Source of the DNA: CAZMXS01 sp964570325
GTDB lineage: Bacteria; Verrucomicrobiota; Kiritimatiellia; CAIQIC01; CAZMXS01
Assembly: GCA_964570325.1 (NCBI GenBank)
Contig: CAZMXS010000011.1
Coordinates: 23,289-87,288, forward strand
Direction of reading: 5' to 3'
DNA: 64,000 nt
Below the pieces are notes generated by a model. The model was given only the letters and a program-made list of their open reading frames with translations, was not told the origin of the DNA and made no database searches. A program made the translations under genes and the position numbers. Shown piece after piece: positions 50,967 through 59,021 of the stretch. Every line of letters begins with the position of its first letter. Within the stretch, counting starts at the first letter, position 1.

Positions 50967-51854
50967 ATGAACAAACTCACTTGCATCTTCATTATGTCAG
51001 CGGGTCTGGCCGCCGTCGCGCTGGCGGCCGGCGACCGGCCGGGCGAGCCGGAGCCGACCGCTTATGTGCCGGAAGATCCATTGGCCTGGGTGCTGTACAC
51101 CTATACACCCAAGGCGGACGTCCATCAGAAGGGGTTTCCGGATGCCGAGGCGTCCGAGTCCGAACTCGAGGCGGCGCTGGCCCTGCCGGTGTATACCAAC
51201 ACGATGTTTTCATTCTACACGGGTCCGTTTTTCAAGTGGACGCATTTCGAGCCCAGCGGCTTGCCGATGGAGCGGCATGACACATATTCGACGGCCCTTT
51301 CGCTGGACGCTCTGATCGGGGACCGGCGCCCGTGGGAGTTGTGGTTGAATGTCACCCCGGGTCTGTTCACGGACTTCGACGGTGTGGATCACAACGATTA
51401 TCGCACGCTGTTATATGGAATGGCGACCTACCAGGCGCTGACCAATGTCGCGCTGGCGCTGGGGGCGGGTTATGACCGCATTTTCGGCGACGACCAGGTT
51501 TATCCGCTGGGCGGGGTCCAATGGCGGATCGGACGGGAATGGGAACTCGACCTGGTGCTGCCCGCGCCCAATATCACCTATGCGCCGACGGCCCGGTTCC
51601 TGGGTTATGTGGACCTGCGGCCGACGGGCGATATGTGGAACGTCCGCGAAGAGGGCGAGGACTATGACTTCAAGTTTGAAAGCTACCGGTTGGGCGCGGG
51701 GGTGGAGTATGCCGTCGCCGACCATGTCTGGCTGCACGTCGGGGCCGGCCTGGACTTCAACCGCAACTACAAAATTGAAAACGACCGACGCCAGGCGCTC
51801 AACGCGGATGTGGACGATACCTGGTTCGGCCGGGTCGGTGTGATGGTGCGGTGA
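50967..51854 (+). CDS. Outer-membrane beta-barrel-like protein
   Basis: The 295-residue protein has a signal peptide (MNKLTCIFIMSAGLAAVALAAG) and a strong Shine-Dalgarno sequence (GGAGGAA). Strands alternate throughout (TMFSFYTGPFFKWTHF, RPWELWLNVTPGLFTDFD, YRLGAGVEYAVADHVWLHVGAGLDF) and it ends WFGRVGVMVR. The segment YPLGGVQWRIGREWELD parallels a segment of the protein at 26199-27185, which I take as the same family. Its position after mlaE-mlaF might suggest an envelope lipid link, but separate Shine-Dalgarno and intergenic sequence make this only a weak inference. Confidence 0.7.
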   Translation: MNKLTCIFIMSAGLAAVALAAGDRPGEPEPTAYVPEDPLAWVLYTYTPKADVHQKGFPDAEASESELEAALALPVYTNTMFSFYTGPFFKWTHFEPSGLPMERHDTYSTALSLDALIGDRRPWELWLNVTPGLFTDFDGVDHNDYRTLLYGMATYQALTNVALALGAGYDRIFGDDQVYPLGGVQWRIGREWELDLVLPAPNITYAPTARFLGYVDLRPTGDMWNVREEGEDYDFKFESYRLGAGVEYAVADHVWLHVGAGLDFNRNYKIENDRRQALNADVDDTWFGRVGVMVR

Positions 51855-51868
51855 AGCGAATCCGGGAT

Positions 51869-51897
51869 TTGCCAGGTCGCGCGCCAGGCGATATATT
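51869..51897 (+). promoter_or_regulatory. Promoter of def
   Basis: TTGCCA (51869-51874) and TATATT (51892-51897) are separated by exactly 17 nt. The def ATG at 51908 is ten bases after the -10, giving a leader of only about four bases. Confidence 0.6.
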
Positions 51898-51907
51898 CAA
51901 TCGAGTT

Positions 51908-52468
51908 ATGCAACTGGACATTCATACTTATGGCGATCCGATCTTGAGGGAACAAGCGCGGCCGGTCGCGGTGTTCGACGCGGCCATCCACGATCTGGCG
52001 CGCGATATGATCGCGACCATGCGGGCCGAGCGCGGGGTCGGGCTGGCGGCGCAGCAGGTCGGACGCACCGAGGCCATTTGTGTCCTGGATATTCCGCCGG
52101 ACTACGACAAGGACGACCACGGTTATCCCCTCCATCCCGATGTGGAAATGCCGCTGGTCATGGTTAATCCGGAAATCATCGAGTTTTCCGCCGAGACGGC
52201 CACCGCTGACGAAGGTTGTTTGAGCTTTCCGGAGATCACGGCCGCGATCACGCGCGCCACGGAAATCGCGGTGCGGTACCAGGATTTGAATGGCCGGCCC
52301 CAGACCCGGCGCTTCCGCCGCTTCCTGGCCCGCGCCATCCAGCATGAAGTGGACCATCTCAACGGGATCCTGCTGGTCAACCGCATGTCCCCGTTGAAGA
52401 AGATCGCCATCGCCGGCCAGCTCAAACGCCTGCGCCGGGAGACCGAAGAACGCCTGGCCCGCGCCTGA
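51908..52468 (+). CDS. def: Peptide deformylase
   Basis: The 186-residue iron/zinc metalloprotease removes the N-formyl group from nascent proteins. The three family motifs are intact: GVGLAAQ (residues 43-49), EGCLS (102-106, metal ligand C104) and HEVDH (146-150, two His ligands and catalytic Glu147). The start at 51908 fits both the promoter and the family N-terminus (LDIHTYGDPILRE). No fmt gene follows. An extended frame to 51851 would overlap the previous stop and is not needed. Confidence 0.96.
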   Translation: MQLDIHTYGDPILREQARPVAVFDAAIHDLARDMIATMRAERGVGLAAQQVGRTEAICVLDIPPDYDKDDHGYPLHPDVEMPLVMVNPEIIEFSAETATADEGCLSFPEITAAITRATEIAVRYQDLNGRPQTRRFRRFLARAIQHEVDHLNGILLVNRMSPLKKIAIAGQLKRLRRETEERLARA

Positions 52469-52518
52469 TCCGGCCGCGCGGCCCGCGTGGTCGAGCGCCG
52501 CCGGCCGGTCCGCCGGGG

Positions 52519-53625
52519 CTATTCCGTGTCCGCTGCCTGGAAAGTCAAAATCACTTCGGTGCCGTGATCCTCGGGATGGCGCTCCGCGTCGCGCGAGCGC
52601 ACCTCGATTTCGCCGCCGTAGAAATGCATGAAACGTTGGACCAGCGGCATCCCGAAGCCGGTGCCGATCTCGCCGGCCGTGCCGGTGCGGCTGGTCTTTT
52701 TGCTGATATCGAAAAGATCGCGCAGGATGGCGGGCGGGATGCCGATGCCCTGGTCGCGCACGGTCACTCGCACGCGTTTGCCGGCGCGTTCCGCCGCGAG
52801 GGTGATGCTGGAGTCCGGCAGCGAGAACTTGAGCGCGTTGGTCAGCAGATTGTTGATGACGGAGTTGACGAGCGAGGTCATCTCCGCGATCACGCGCAAG
52901 CCGGTGTCAGCCGGCCACGCCAGTTTCACGCCTTTCAGGTCGAGCTGCGGTTTGAGGATGCGCGCGGAGAGCGCGAACGCCGCGTCGAGGGCCACGGGGC
53001 CGAGCGGCAGCTTGAACTCCTCGAGCGCCCGCATCCGGCGGACCATATCAATCAAGTCCAACCCGTTCCGGGCCAGCGCGCGGATCAGCTCGCGTGGGTC
53101 ATAGTTCCCGGCCGCGGCCGCCGCCAGTTCCGGGGTCGCGAGCATTTGGATATTGCCCAGCGTGGTCACCAGGTCGTGACAGAGCACGTGCAGCATTTCC
53201 TTGCGCTCGCGGCCAACCTGTTCCAGCGCCGCCCGGTGGCGCGCCAGGTCCAGGTGCGTGCGCACGCGCGCGCGCAGCTCGTCGGCATTGAACGGTTTGG
53301 TGATGTAGTCCACGGCGCCCAGCGCGAACCCGCGCGTCAGCGCCTCCGTTTCCGCGCGCGCGGTCAGGAAAATGACCGGAATATCAGCCAGCCGCCGGTC
53401 GGCTTTCAACCGGCGGCAGGTCTCGTAGCCGTCCAGGTCGGGCATCAGCACATCGAGCAGGATCAGGTCCGGCGGATCCTCGGCCGCGATGGCGAGCGCC
53501 TCCACACCGTTGCTGGCGCAGACGATCTCGACGTCCTCCTCGCGTAGCACGCTGCCGGCCACCTGGATATTCTCCGCCACGTCGTCCACGAGCAGGAGCA
53601 GCGGCGGTCGTCGTTCCGGGTTCAT
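52519..53625 (-). CDS. Receiver-histidine kinase (REC-HK) protein
   Basis: The 368-residue cytoplasmic protein begins with a receiver domain (D58 in LILLDVLMPDLDG). It continues with a short linker helix and a histidine kinase core, with candidate phosphoacceptor H150 in MLHVLCHDLVTTLGN and ATPase motifs NLLTNALKFS and RDQGIGIPPAI. A glycine-rich lid (GEIGTGFGMPL) is also present. The H-box is C-H-D-L rather than the usual S-H-E/D-L. A REC-first kinase is expected to receive a phosphoryl group and so modulate its own kinase activity. It is last in the six-gene signalling operon, overlapping the previous gene by 4 nt. Confidence 0.92.
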   Translation of the reverse strand: MNPERRPPLLLLVDDVAENIQVAGSVLREEDVEIVCASNGVEALAIAAEDPPDLILLDVLMPDLDGYETCRRLKADRRLADIPVIFLTARAETEALTRGFALGAVDYITKPFNADELRARVRTHLDLARHRAALEQVGRERKEMLHVLCHDLVTTLGNIQMLATPELAAAAAGNYDPRELIRALARNGLDLIDMVRRMRALEEFKLPLGPVALDAAFALSARILKPQLDLKGVKLAWPADTGLRVIAEMTSLVNSVINNLLTNALKFSLPDSSITLAAERAGKRVRVTVRDQGIGIPPAILRDLFDISKKTSRTGTAGEIGTGFGMPLVQRFMHFYGGEIEVRSRDAERHPEDHGTEVILTFQAADTE

Positions 53626-54185
53626 GGTTCATCAATCCCAAAGTGTTTTTTCAGGCAATCCGGGCAGATGCCGTGGGAGAAGTTGGTGCCGGTCCGGCGG
53701 TGGATGAAAAAGTCAATCCGTTCCCAATGGTTATCGGCCTCGCGGATGCGATTGCAGTAGGAGCAGATCGGAAGCAGGCTTTCCAGTTGACGCAGGCGCA
53801 GGTGGGTGCGGACGCGGGCCTTCAACTCGGCCGGCTTGAAGGGCTTGGTGACGTAATCCACGGCGCCGGCGTCGAAGCCCTGTACGATGTCGTCCGTTTC
53901 CGCCCGCGCCGTGATGAAGATCACCGGGATGGTGGAAACGGCCGGCATGCGTTTGAGCTGGCGGCAGACCGCGAAGCCATCCATGCCGGGCATCATCACG
54001 TCGAGCAGGATCAAGTCCGGCGGATCTTCACGGATGAAATCGAGGGCCTCCTGGCCGCTGGCGGACAGGCCGATATCCACATCCTCTTCCTGCAGGATCT
54101 GCCCCAGCACCTGCAGGTTCTCCGGCACGTCGTCCACGAGCAGGACGAGCGGCCGATTTTGTTTCCCCTCACGACTTGTCCGCAT
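53622..54185 (-). CDS. Response regulator with C-terminal four-cysteine module
   Basis: The 187-residue protein has a receiver domain (residues ~12-130, D62 in LILLDVMMPGMDG). A C-terminal module LPICSYCNRIREADNHWERIDFFIHRRTGTNFSHGICPDCLKKHFG has C141, C144, C174 and C177, probably coordinating one zinc or other metal ion. This small module is known from other bacterial regulators and PAS proteins but has no assigned function, and no DNA-binding domain is present. It overlaps the preceding hybrid kinase by 17 nt and the following REC-kinase by 4 nt, so it is likely an intermediary in the same relay. Confidence 0.9.
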   Translation of the reverse strand: MRTSREGKQNRPLVLLVDDVPENLQVLGQILQEEDVDIGLSASGQEALDFIREDPPDLILLDVMMPGMDGFAVCRQLKRMPAVSTIPVIFITARAETDDIVQGFDAGAVDYVTKPFKPAELKARVRTHLRLRQLESLLPICSYCNRIREADNHWERIDFFIHRRTGTNFSHGICPDCLKKHFGIDEP

Positions 54186-56610
54186 GGCCGGCCCCCTTCA
54201 TTTCCCGTTGCGCCGTCCGGGCCAGGCTTTCCAGGCTCCGGACGATATCCGGATACTCCGCCAATACGCCGGGCAGCGCCCGGGTGTCAATGCTTTCCGC
54301 CTTGTTCTGGAGCCGGGCGGCCCAGGCGCCGAGCGCCGGCGCGGCGTGCGCCAGCGCCAGTTCCTGCACGCGCGTGGCCAGATCCTTGATTTTATTGATA
54401 TACAGTCGGCGGCGCACGCCTTCCCAAAGCGGCTGAACCTCGGTCGCCAGGACGGCCAGCAACTCCGGCCAGCGGGTGGGATCGGGCGCTACGGTCGGTC
54501 CCGGTGGCGCGGCCGGCGCGGGCGTCGGCGCGGCAGCGGTCGCCGTATCCGCCAACGGCAAAAAACGCGCCAGCTCGCGGCAGAGCGCGTCGCGCGTGAC
54601 GGGTTTGAAGACCACCCCGTCGCAGCCGGCCTCCCGGATGACCTCGGCGGTGTTGCCCATGATGGAAGCCGTGACCGCCACCAAGGGGATGCCGCAAAGT
54701 TCCGGATCGGCCTTGAGCCGGGCGCAAACCTCGTACCCGTCCATCTCGGGCATTTTCATGTCCAGCAGGATGAGGGCGGGCCGTTGTTGCCGCACGGCCG
54801 CGAGCACCTGCCGGCCATTTTCGGCTTGTTGCAGCAACAGGCCGGTGCCTTCCAGGTAGGCCGCCAACAGGTTGCGATTGGCGGCGACATCATCGGCTAC
54901 CAGCACCTGGGCCGGCTGGAAACGCAACGGGCGCTCGCTCGCCGGGGCCAGACTCTCGCCGGCGCAAGGCCGCACCTTTTCTAGAATCAGGCGGAAGACG
55001 CTGCCCTGGCCGACAACGCTTTCGACCTCGATGCGCCCGCCCAGCAGTTCGGCCAGGCGGCGGCTGATCGTCAGGCCCAATCCCGTGCCTCCATACTGGG
55101 CATGGCTCTGGCCGCGGCGCTGCTGGAAGGCTTCAAAGATCAATTCGCGGTCATCTTCGGGGATGCCGATGCCCGTGTCCCGCACCTCGATCACCAGGCG
55201 CAGCATCTCCGCTTCCGGCTGCGGTTCGGCGCGCGCCGCGAGCGTGATGCCGCCCTGGTGGGTGAACTTGACGGCGTTGCCGGCGAGATTGAGCAGGATC
55301 TGCCGCAGGCGGATCTCGTCCAGCCACACATAGGATGGCAGGGACGCGTCCGCCTCCACGTCGAAGCGGATGGCTTTCTCCGCGCACTTGGTCCGAAAGA
55401 TCTGTTGGATCTCGTTCAAGACGGCGCGCGGATCCAGCGCCGCGAAGTGTACCTCGATCCGGCCGGCCTCGATCTTGGACAAATCCAGAATGTCGTTGAT
55501 CAGCGTCAGCAAGGTCCGGCCGCTGGCCTGGATGGAGTCGAGGAACTCGCGTTGCATGGGGTCGGTGCAGCGTCCGATCAGCACCTCGGTGAAGCCGAGG
55601 ATCGCGTTCATCGGGGTGCGGATTTCGTGACTCATGTTGGCCAGGAACTCGCTCTTGGCCGCGCTGGCCATTTCGGCCTTGACCGCCAGGTCGTTGGCGC
55701 GCGCGATCGCCGCCTCGAGCCGGCGGTTGGCCTCCTCGGCGTTGGCGCGGGCGGCCTGGGCATCCAGCATCAGGTTCAGCGCCGCCCGCCGTTGCCGGGC
55801 CAGTTCCGCGGCGCGCTGGGTCAGCATCTGATTGGCGGCCCGCTGCTGTTCCTCCGCCTGCACGCGCGCGGTGATATCCTGGAACGTGCCGTTCAACCTG
55901 ACCGTTTTCCCGTCCATTATCTGCGGAATGCAGATGGCGCGCACCCAGATCAGCCGGCCCTTGGCCGTTACGAACCGGCACTCCAGGTCGAATGGCGTCC
56001 CGTGCGCCATGGATTCGGCGACGGCCTCGCGAACGCGGCCCCGGTCCTCCGGGTGGTAAAAGTTGATGGCCTCTTCAATCCGCGGTTCGTAGTCCGGCGG
56101 CACTTCATGGATGCGGTAGGTTTCGGTGGTCCAGCTCAACTCGCGGGTCGGGATATCGAACGACCAGCCGCCGATCTGCGCCATACGCCCGGTCGCATCC
56201 AACAAATCTCGGCTGGCCTGCAGATCCGTGCGCGACTCCCGTAGATTGGCCACCATCGTGTTGAAGGAGCGGGCGAAGTCACCCATGAAGTCCACGTGCT
56301 GAGTGAGGTCGCCATGGGCGATGCGCTCGGTCTGCCAAGCCAGATGGCGCAGGTCGGCTTGCAGGGATTTCAGCGCCCCGGCCAGTGTGCCGCGCACTTT
56401 CAATTCCGCCGCCAGATTGCCATTTGCCAGCGCCAGCGCAAAATCCCGGATGGCCTGGGCTTGCGCCGCCAGATCCCGGAACAACGGGTCGCGCGCCAGG
56501 GCCGGCGGGGTCTCGGGCGGCGCCTCGCCCGTGATAATCAGCGCGCGCAGGGCCGCGAGAGCCGCGCGGGTCTCGGGTGCAAGCGCATCGTTCTGGTCGG
56601 GTTCGGGCAT
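54169..56610 (-). CDS. Soluble hybrid sensor kinase, HAMP-like/PAS/HK/REC
   Basis: The protein has 813 residues and no TM segment. Residues ~85-125 (LRHLAWQTERIAHGDLTQHVDFMGDFARSFNTMV) resemble a HAMP-like linker helix pair. A PAS/PAC domain occupies ~140-250, and a coiled coil follows to ~315. The histidine kinase core has H328 in NMSHEIRTPMNAILGF, N-box NLAGNAVKFT, G1 RDTGIGIP and G2 YGGTGLGLTIS. A receiver has D617 (LILLDMKMPEMDGYE). The last ~110 residues are helical like an HPt/EvgS-type tail but lack the HxLKG phosphoacceptor. It is the most complete kinase of the operon and presumably the hub. Confidence 0.93.
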   Translation of the reverse strand: MPEPDQNDALAPETRAALAALRALIITGEAPPETPPALARDPLFRDLAAQAQAIRDFALALANGNLAAELKVRGTLAGALKSLQADLRHLAWQTERIAHGDLTQHVDFMGDFARSFNTMVANLRESRTDLQASRDLLDATGRMAQIGGWSFDIPTRELSWTTETYRIHEVPPDYEPRIEEAINFYHPEDRGRVREAVAESMAHGTPFDLECRFVTAKGRLIWVRAICIPQIMDGKTVRLNGTFQDITARVQAEEQQRAANQMLTQRAAELARQRRAALNLMLDAQAARANAEEANRRLEAAIARANDLAVKAEMASAAKSEFLANMSHEIRTPMNAILGFTEVLIGRCTDPMQREFLDSIQASGRTLLTLINDILDLSKIEAGRIEVHFAALDPRAVLNEIQQIFRTKCAEKAIRFDVEADASLPSYVWLDEIRLRQILLNLAGNAVKFTHQGGITLAARAEPQPEAEMLRLVIEVRDTGIGIPEDDRELIFEAFQQRRGQSHAQYGGTGLGLTISRRLAELLGGRIEVESVVGQGSVFRLILEKVRPCAGESLAPASERPLRFQPAQVLVADDVAANRNLLAAYLEGTGLLLQQAENGRQVLAAVRQQRPALILLDMKMPEMDGYEVCARLKADPELCGIPLVAVTASIMGNTAEVIREAGCDGVVFKPVTRDALCRELARFLPLADTATAAAPTPAPAAPPGPTVAPDPTRWPELLAVLATEVQPLWEGVRRRLYINKIKDLATRVQELALAHAAPALGAWAARLQNKAESIDTRALPGVLAEYPDIVRSLESLARTAQREMKGAGHADKS

Positions 56611-56704
56611 GCTGTTTTATACTCTTCCTATACTCTTGCCCCTGCTCACATTCTTCCTCTTCTTCTTCCTTCCCGGGGGGCTGGCCGCGCGTATACCGAG
56701 GGCT

Positions 56705-57226
56705 TTACTTCACCGCCTCCGCCGCGAAGCGGCAGGTCCGGTCGCCGGTGCACCAGCAATCCACTTCCTTGACCTTGAACGGCCGGCCGCTGAACGATTC
56801 GAGCAGGGCGGCGATGAAGCCTTCGTCATACTTGCAAATCTCGAATTCGGTTTCCGGCAGGCCCGAGCAGTCGAGATCCTCGGAGACCGTAATGACGAAC
56901 CGGCCCTGCTGGAGATCGGCCTGCTCCACGCGCAACACACCGATGCCCATTTCCAGCAGCGTTTCCTGGATGCGGCGGATAAAGACATCGAAATCCCGCT
57001 GCTCCCCCAGCACATGCCGGTAAAATTCCCGGCCGGCCAGTTCGCCGGCCGCGTAGAAAATCCGGTCGGCCTCTTCCGCGCCGTAACGGGCCTCGATCAC
57101 ATCGCGGAAAGTGAACTGCATCAGCCGGTAAACCTCCAATCGCGCCGTCGGTCCCAGGTTGGGCCGGCCGACTTGCAGGTTGCCTAGCAGATTCCATTGG
57201 AACTGGTATTTACGGGTTGGGTTCAT
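56705..57226 (-). CDS. V4R-domain (4-vinyl reductase-like) sensor protein
   Basis: The 173-residue protein consists of one V4R domain: RLMQFTFRDVIEARYGAEEADRIFYAAGELAGREFYRHV, central strands, EFEICKYDEGFIAALLESFSGRPFKVKEVDCWCTGDRTCRFAAEA. The C-W-C-T-G-D-x-x-C-R-F cysteine cluster is the predicted metal- or ligand-binding part of the fold, and related domains bind small hydrophobic molecules. It has no catalytic partner. It overlaps the upstream PAS sensor by 17 nt and precedes the hybrid kinase by 94 nt. It is probably a small-molecule or metal-sensing adaptor. Confidence 0.9.
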   Translation of the reverse strand: MNPTRKYQFQWNLLGNLQVGRPNLGPTARLEVYRLMQFTFRDVIEARYGAEEADRIFYAAGELAGREFYRHVLGEQRDFDVFIRRIQETLLEMGIGVLRVEQADLQQGRFVITVSEDLDCSGLPETEFEICKYDEGFIAALLESFSGRPFKVKEVDCWCTGDRTCRFAAEAVK

Positions 57227-59021
57227 CGGTTTTCTTGGCCTCCTCTTCGGGTAACGGGTAGGCCGGCGGCAGGCCGGCTGCGGCCCGGAGTTGGTTGATT
57301 TCCGCTTTCAGCTCGATCATGCGCAGCTCGCGTCCGACCATGATCTGGTTGAACTGCTCCAGTTCCTCCATGGCCAGCCGCAGCTTTTCGTTCAATGCCT
57401 TCTGCTCCCGGTATAATTCCTCGGCGCGGGCCTTGGCCTGCGTGGCGTCTTCCATGATGCTCAACGCGTGTCGGCGGGAGTGCTCCAATTCCGCCGCGCG
57501 TCGTTCGAGCTCGGCGTTGACTGCGCGCAGACGCGCTTCGTTGGCGTGGATGGTCGCCTCGGCGCGCTGCGCTTCGGTGCAGTCCTCGATAATTCCGACA
57601 CCGCCAAGAATCTGGCCGTTCGCATCGGTGATGCGTTGCATGTACATGCGGATGGGGACGATCTTGCCGGAGAGCACGGACGTGTAGTCTCCCTCATAGA
57701 AGCTGAGTTCGCCGGCGAGCGCCTGGTGAATGGCCCCCAGCATCTTTTCATCCCGGATCTGCCGCAACAAATTGAACCCCCGCAGTTGTTCCGCGCTGAC
57801 GTTGAATAGCCGCAGCAGGCGTTCGTTGAAATCGCGGACGATGCCTTGTGCATCGCAATACAGCAGGCCGAGCGGCGCGTGCTGAAACACCATTCGGAAA
57901 CGCTCCTCGCTGGTGCGCAGGGCCTGCGCCGTCGCTTCTCGCTCGGCCAGTCCCTTTTCCAGTTGCCGTTGCACCAGCCGCATTTGGTGGTTGAGTCGGG
58001 TGGTGGCGATCAGCAGGCCGGCCATTATGGCCAGCAGCAAGACGCCGCCCGCGATCGGTTTCCAAAAACGCGCCAATAAGTCTGCGGCGCTCATGTCGCC
58101 CAGCTTTTCAAATGGGCTGACGCGCAGCTCCTGCAGGCAGTCCACCACCGGCTGGTAATTCATGGGGAACAGCCAACGGATACGTGGCGCGGTTTTGTCC
58201 GCGGCGGAGGGGGGCATGGCCAGGAGCGCAATGGCGGTGTGCATCGCCGTATCGCGGTCCACATGCGGCAGGACGGCGCACGGCCACTCGGGATACAGCC
58301 GGGTGCTCAAGTGGAAGGGAAACACTTCGGGCGCGTAATGGAAATGTGGGGAGGGCAGCACCTTGAAATCCTCCAATCGGATAACCCCGTCGGCGGCCAT
58401 ATCTTCCAGAACCAGGGTGCGGACCACGCCCGCGTCAGCCCGGCCGTCGCGCACCATGGCGACCACCTCGTCATGGTTGCGGGTGAACCGGAGGGCCCGG
58501 AAATCCTTTTCCGGATCCAGGCCGTCGTGCTGGAATTCGCGCCGGGCGGCGACCCAACCGCCGAACGACTTGGGGTCCACGGCGGCAAACGTCCGGCCCT
58601 TCAGGTCCGCGAAGCGGGCGATGTCGGCCCGATCTGCGCGGGTGAACACGACCCCGCCGAACAGTCCGGCCGCCAGCTCGCCCGAACCCCGCTCGGAGGT
58701 GGCGATGGCGCTGGCCTCGTTCAGCATCTGGAACTCGACGTACAGGCCGGAGTTACAGATAACGAAATCCACGAGTTTGGAACGTACCGCGGCCGCGATT
58801 TCTTCGAAGCCAAGCGGCGCCAGTTCGTATTGCCACGGCAGGCCCGCTTGGTTGAGATGCGCGATCGTCGGCGACCAGGTGCGCACACATTTGCCCGTCC
58901 CCTCGTTGGCCAGGGCGCCGACGCGGTATACGGTCCCCGTCCCGGCGCGGGCGGCGAGCACGCCACCCAGCGCAAGCAGGCCGGCGACGGCCGCCGCTTT
59001 CCAAATGTCACACCGCATCAT
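57210..59021 (-). CDS. Periplasmic-sensor/PAS membrane protein without kinase domain
   Basis: The 603-residue protein has a signal anchor (KAAAVAGLLALGGVLAARA) and a PhnD/TtrS-like type-2 periplasmic-binding domain (residues ~28-315, YRVGALANEGTGKCVRTWSPTIAHL ... DPKSFGGWVAARREF). One TM helix (~325-350, ADLLARFWKPIAGGVLLLAIMAG) leads to a PAS domain (~370-490) and a coiled coil. The C-terminal signature is GRELRMIELKAEINQL (~563-578). No HisKA or HATPase domain is present, so it cannot autophosphorylate. It presumably signals to the hybrid kinase. Tetrathionate sensor TtrS has the same periplasmic fold but includes a kinase. It overlaps the genes on both sides. Confidence 0.9.
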   Translation of the reverse strand: MMRCDIWKAAAVAGLLALGGVLAARAGTGTVYRVGALANEGTGKCVRTWSPTIAHLNQAGLPWQYELAPLGFEEIAAAVRSKLVDFVICNSGLYVEFQMLNEASAIATSERGSGELAAGLFGGVVFTRADRADIARFADLKGRTFAAVDPKSFGGWVAARREFQHDGLDPEKDFRALRFTRNHDEVVAMVRDGRADAGVVRTLVLEDMAADGVIRLEDFKVLPSPHFHYAPEVFPFHLSTRLYPEWPCAVLPHVDRDTAMHTAIALLAMPPSAADKTAPRIRWLFPMNYQPVVDCLQELRVSPFEKLGDMSAADLLARFWKPIAGGVLLLAIMAGLLIATTRLNHQMRLVQRQLEKGLAEREATAQALRTSEERFRMVFQHAPLGLLYCDAQGIVRDFNERLLRLFNVSAEQLRGFNLLRQIRDEKMLGAIHQALAGELSFYEGDYTSVLSGKIVPIRMYMQRITDANGQILGGVGIIEDCTEAQRAEATIHANEARLRAVNAELERRAAELEHSRRHALSIMEDATQAKARAEELYREQKALNEKLRLAMEELEQFNQIMVGRELRMIELKAEINQLRAAAGLPPAYPLPEEEAKKTDEPNP

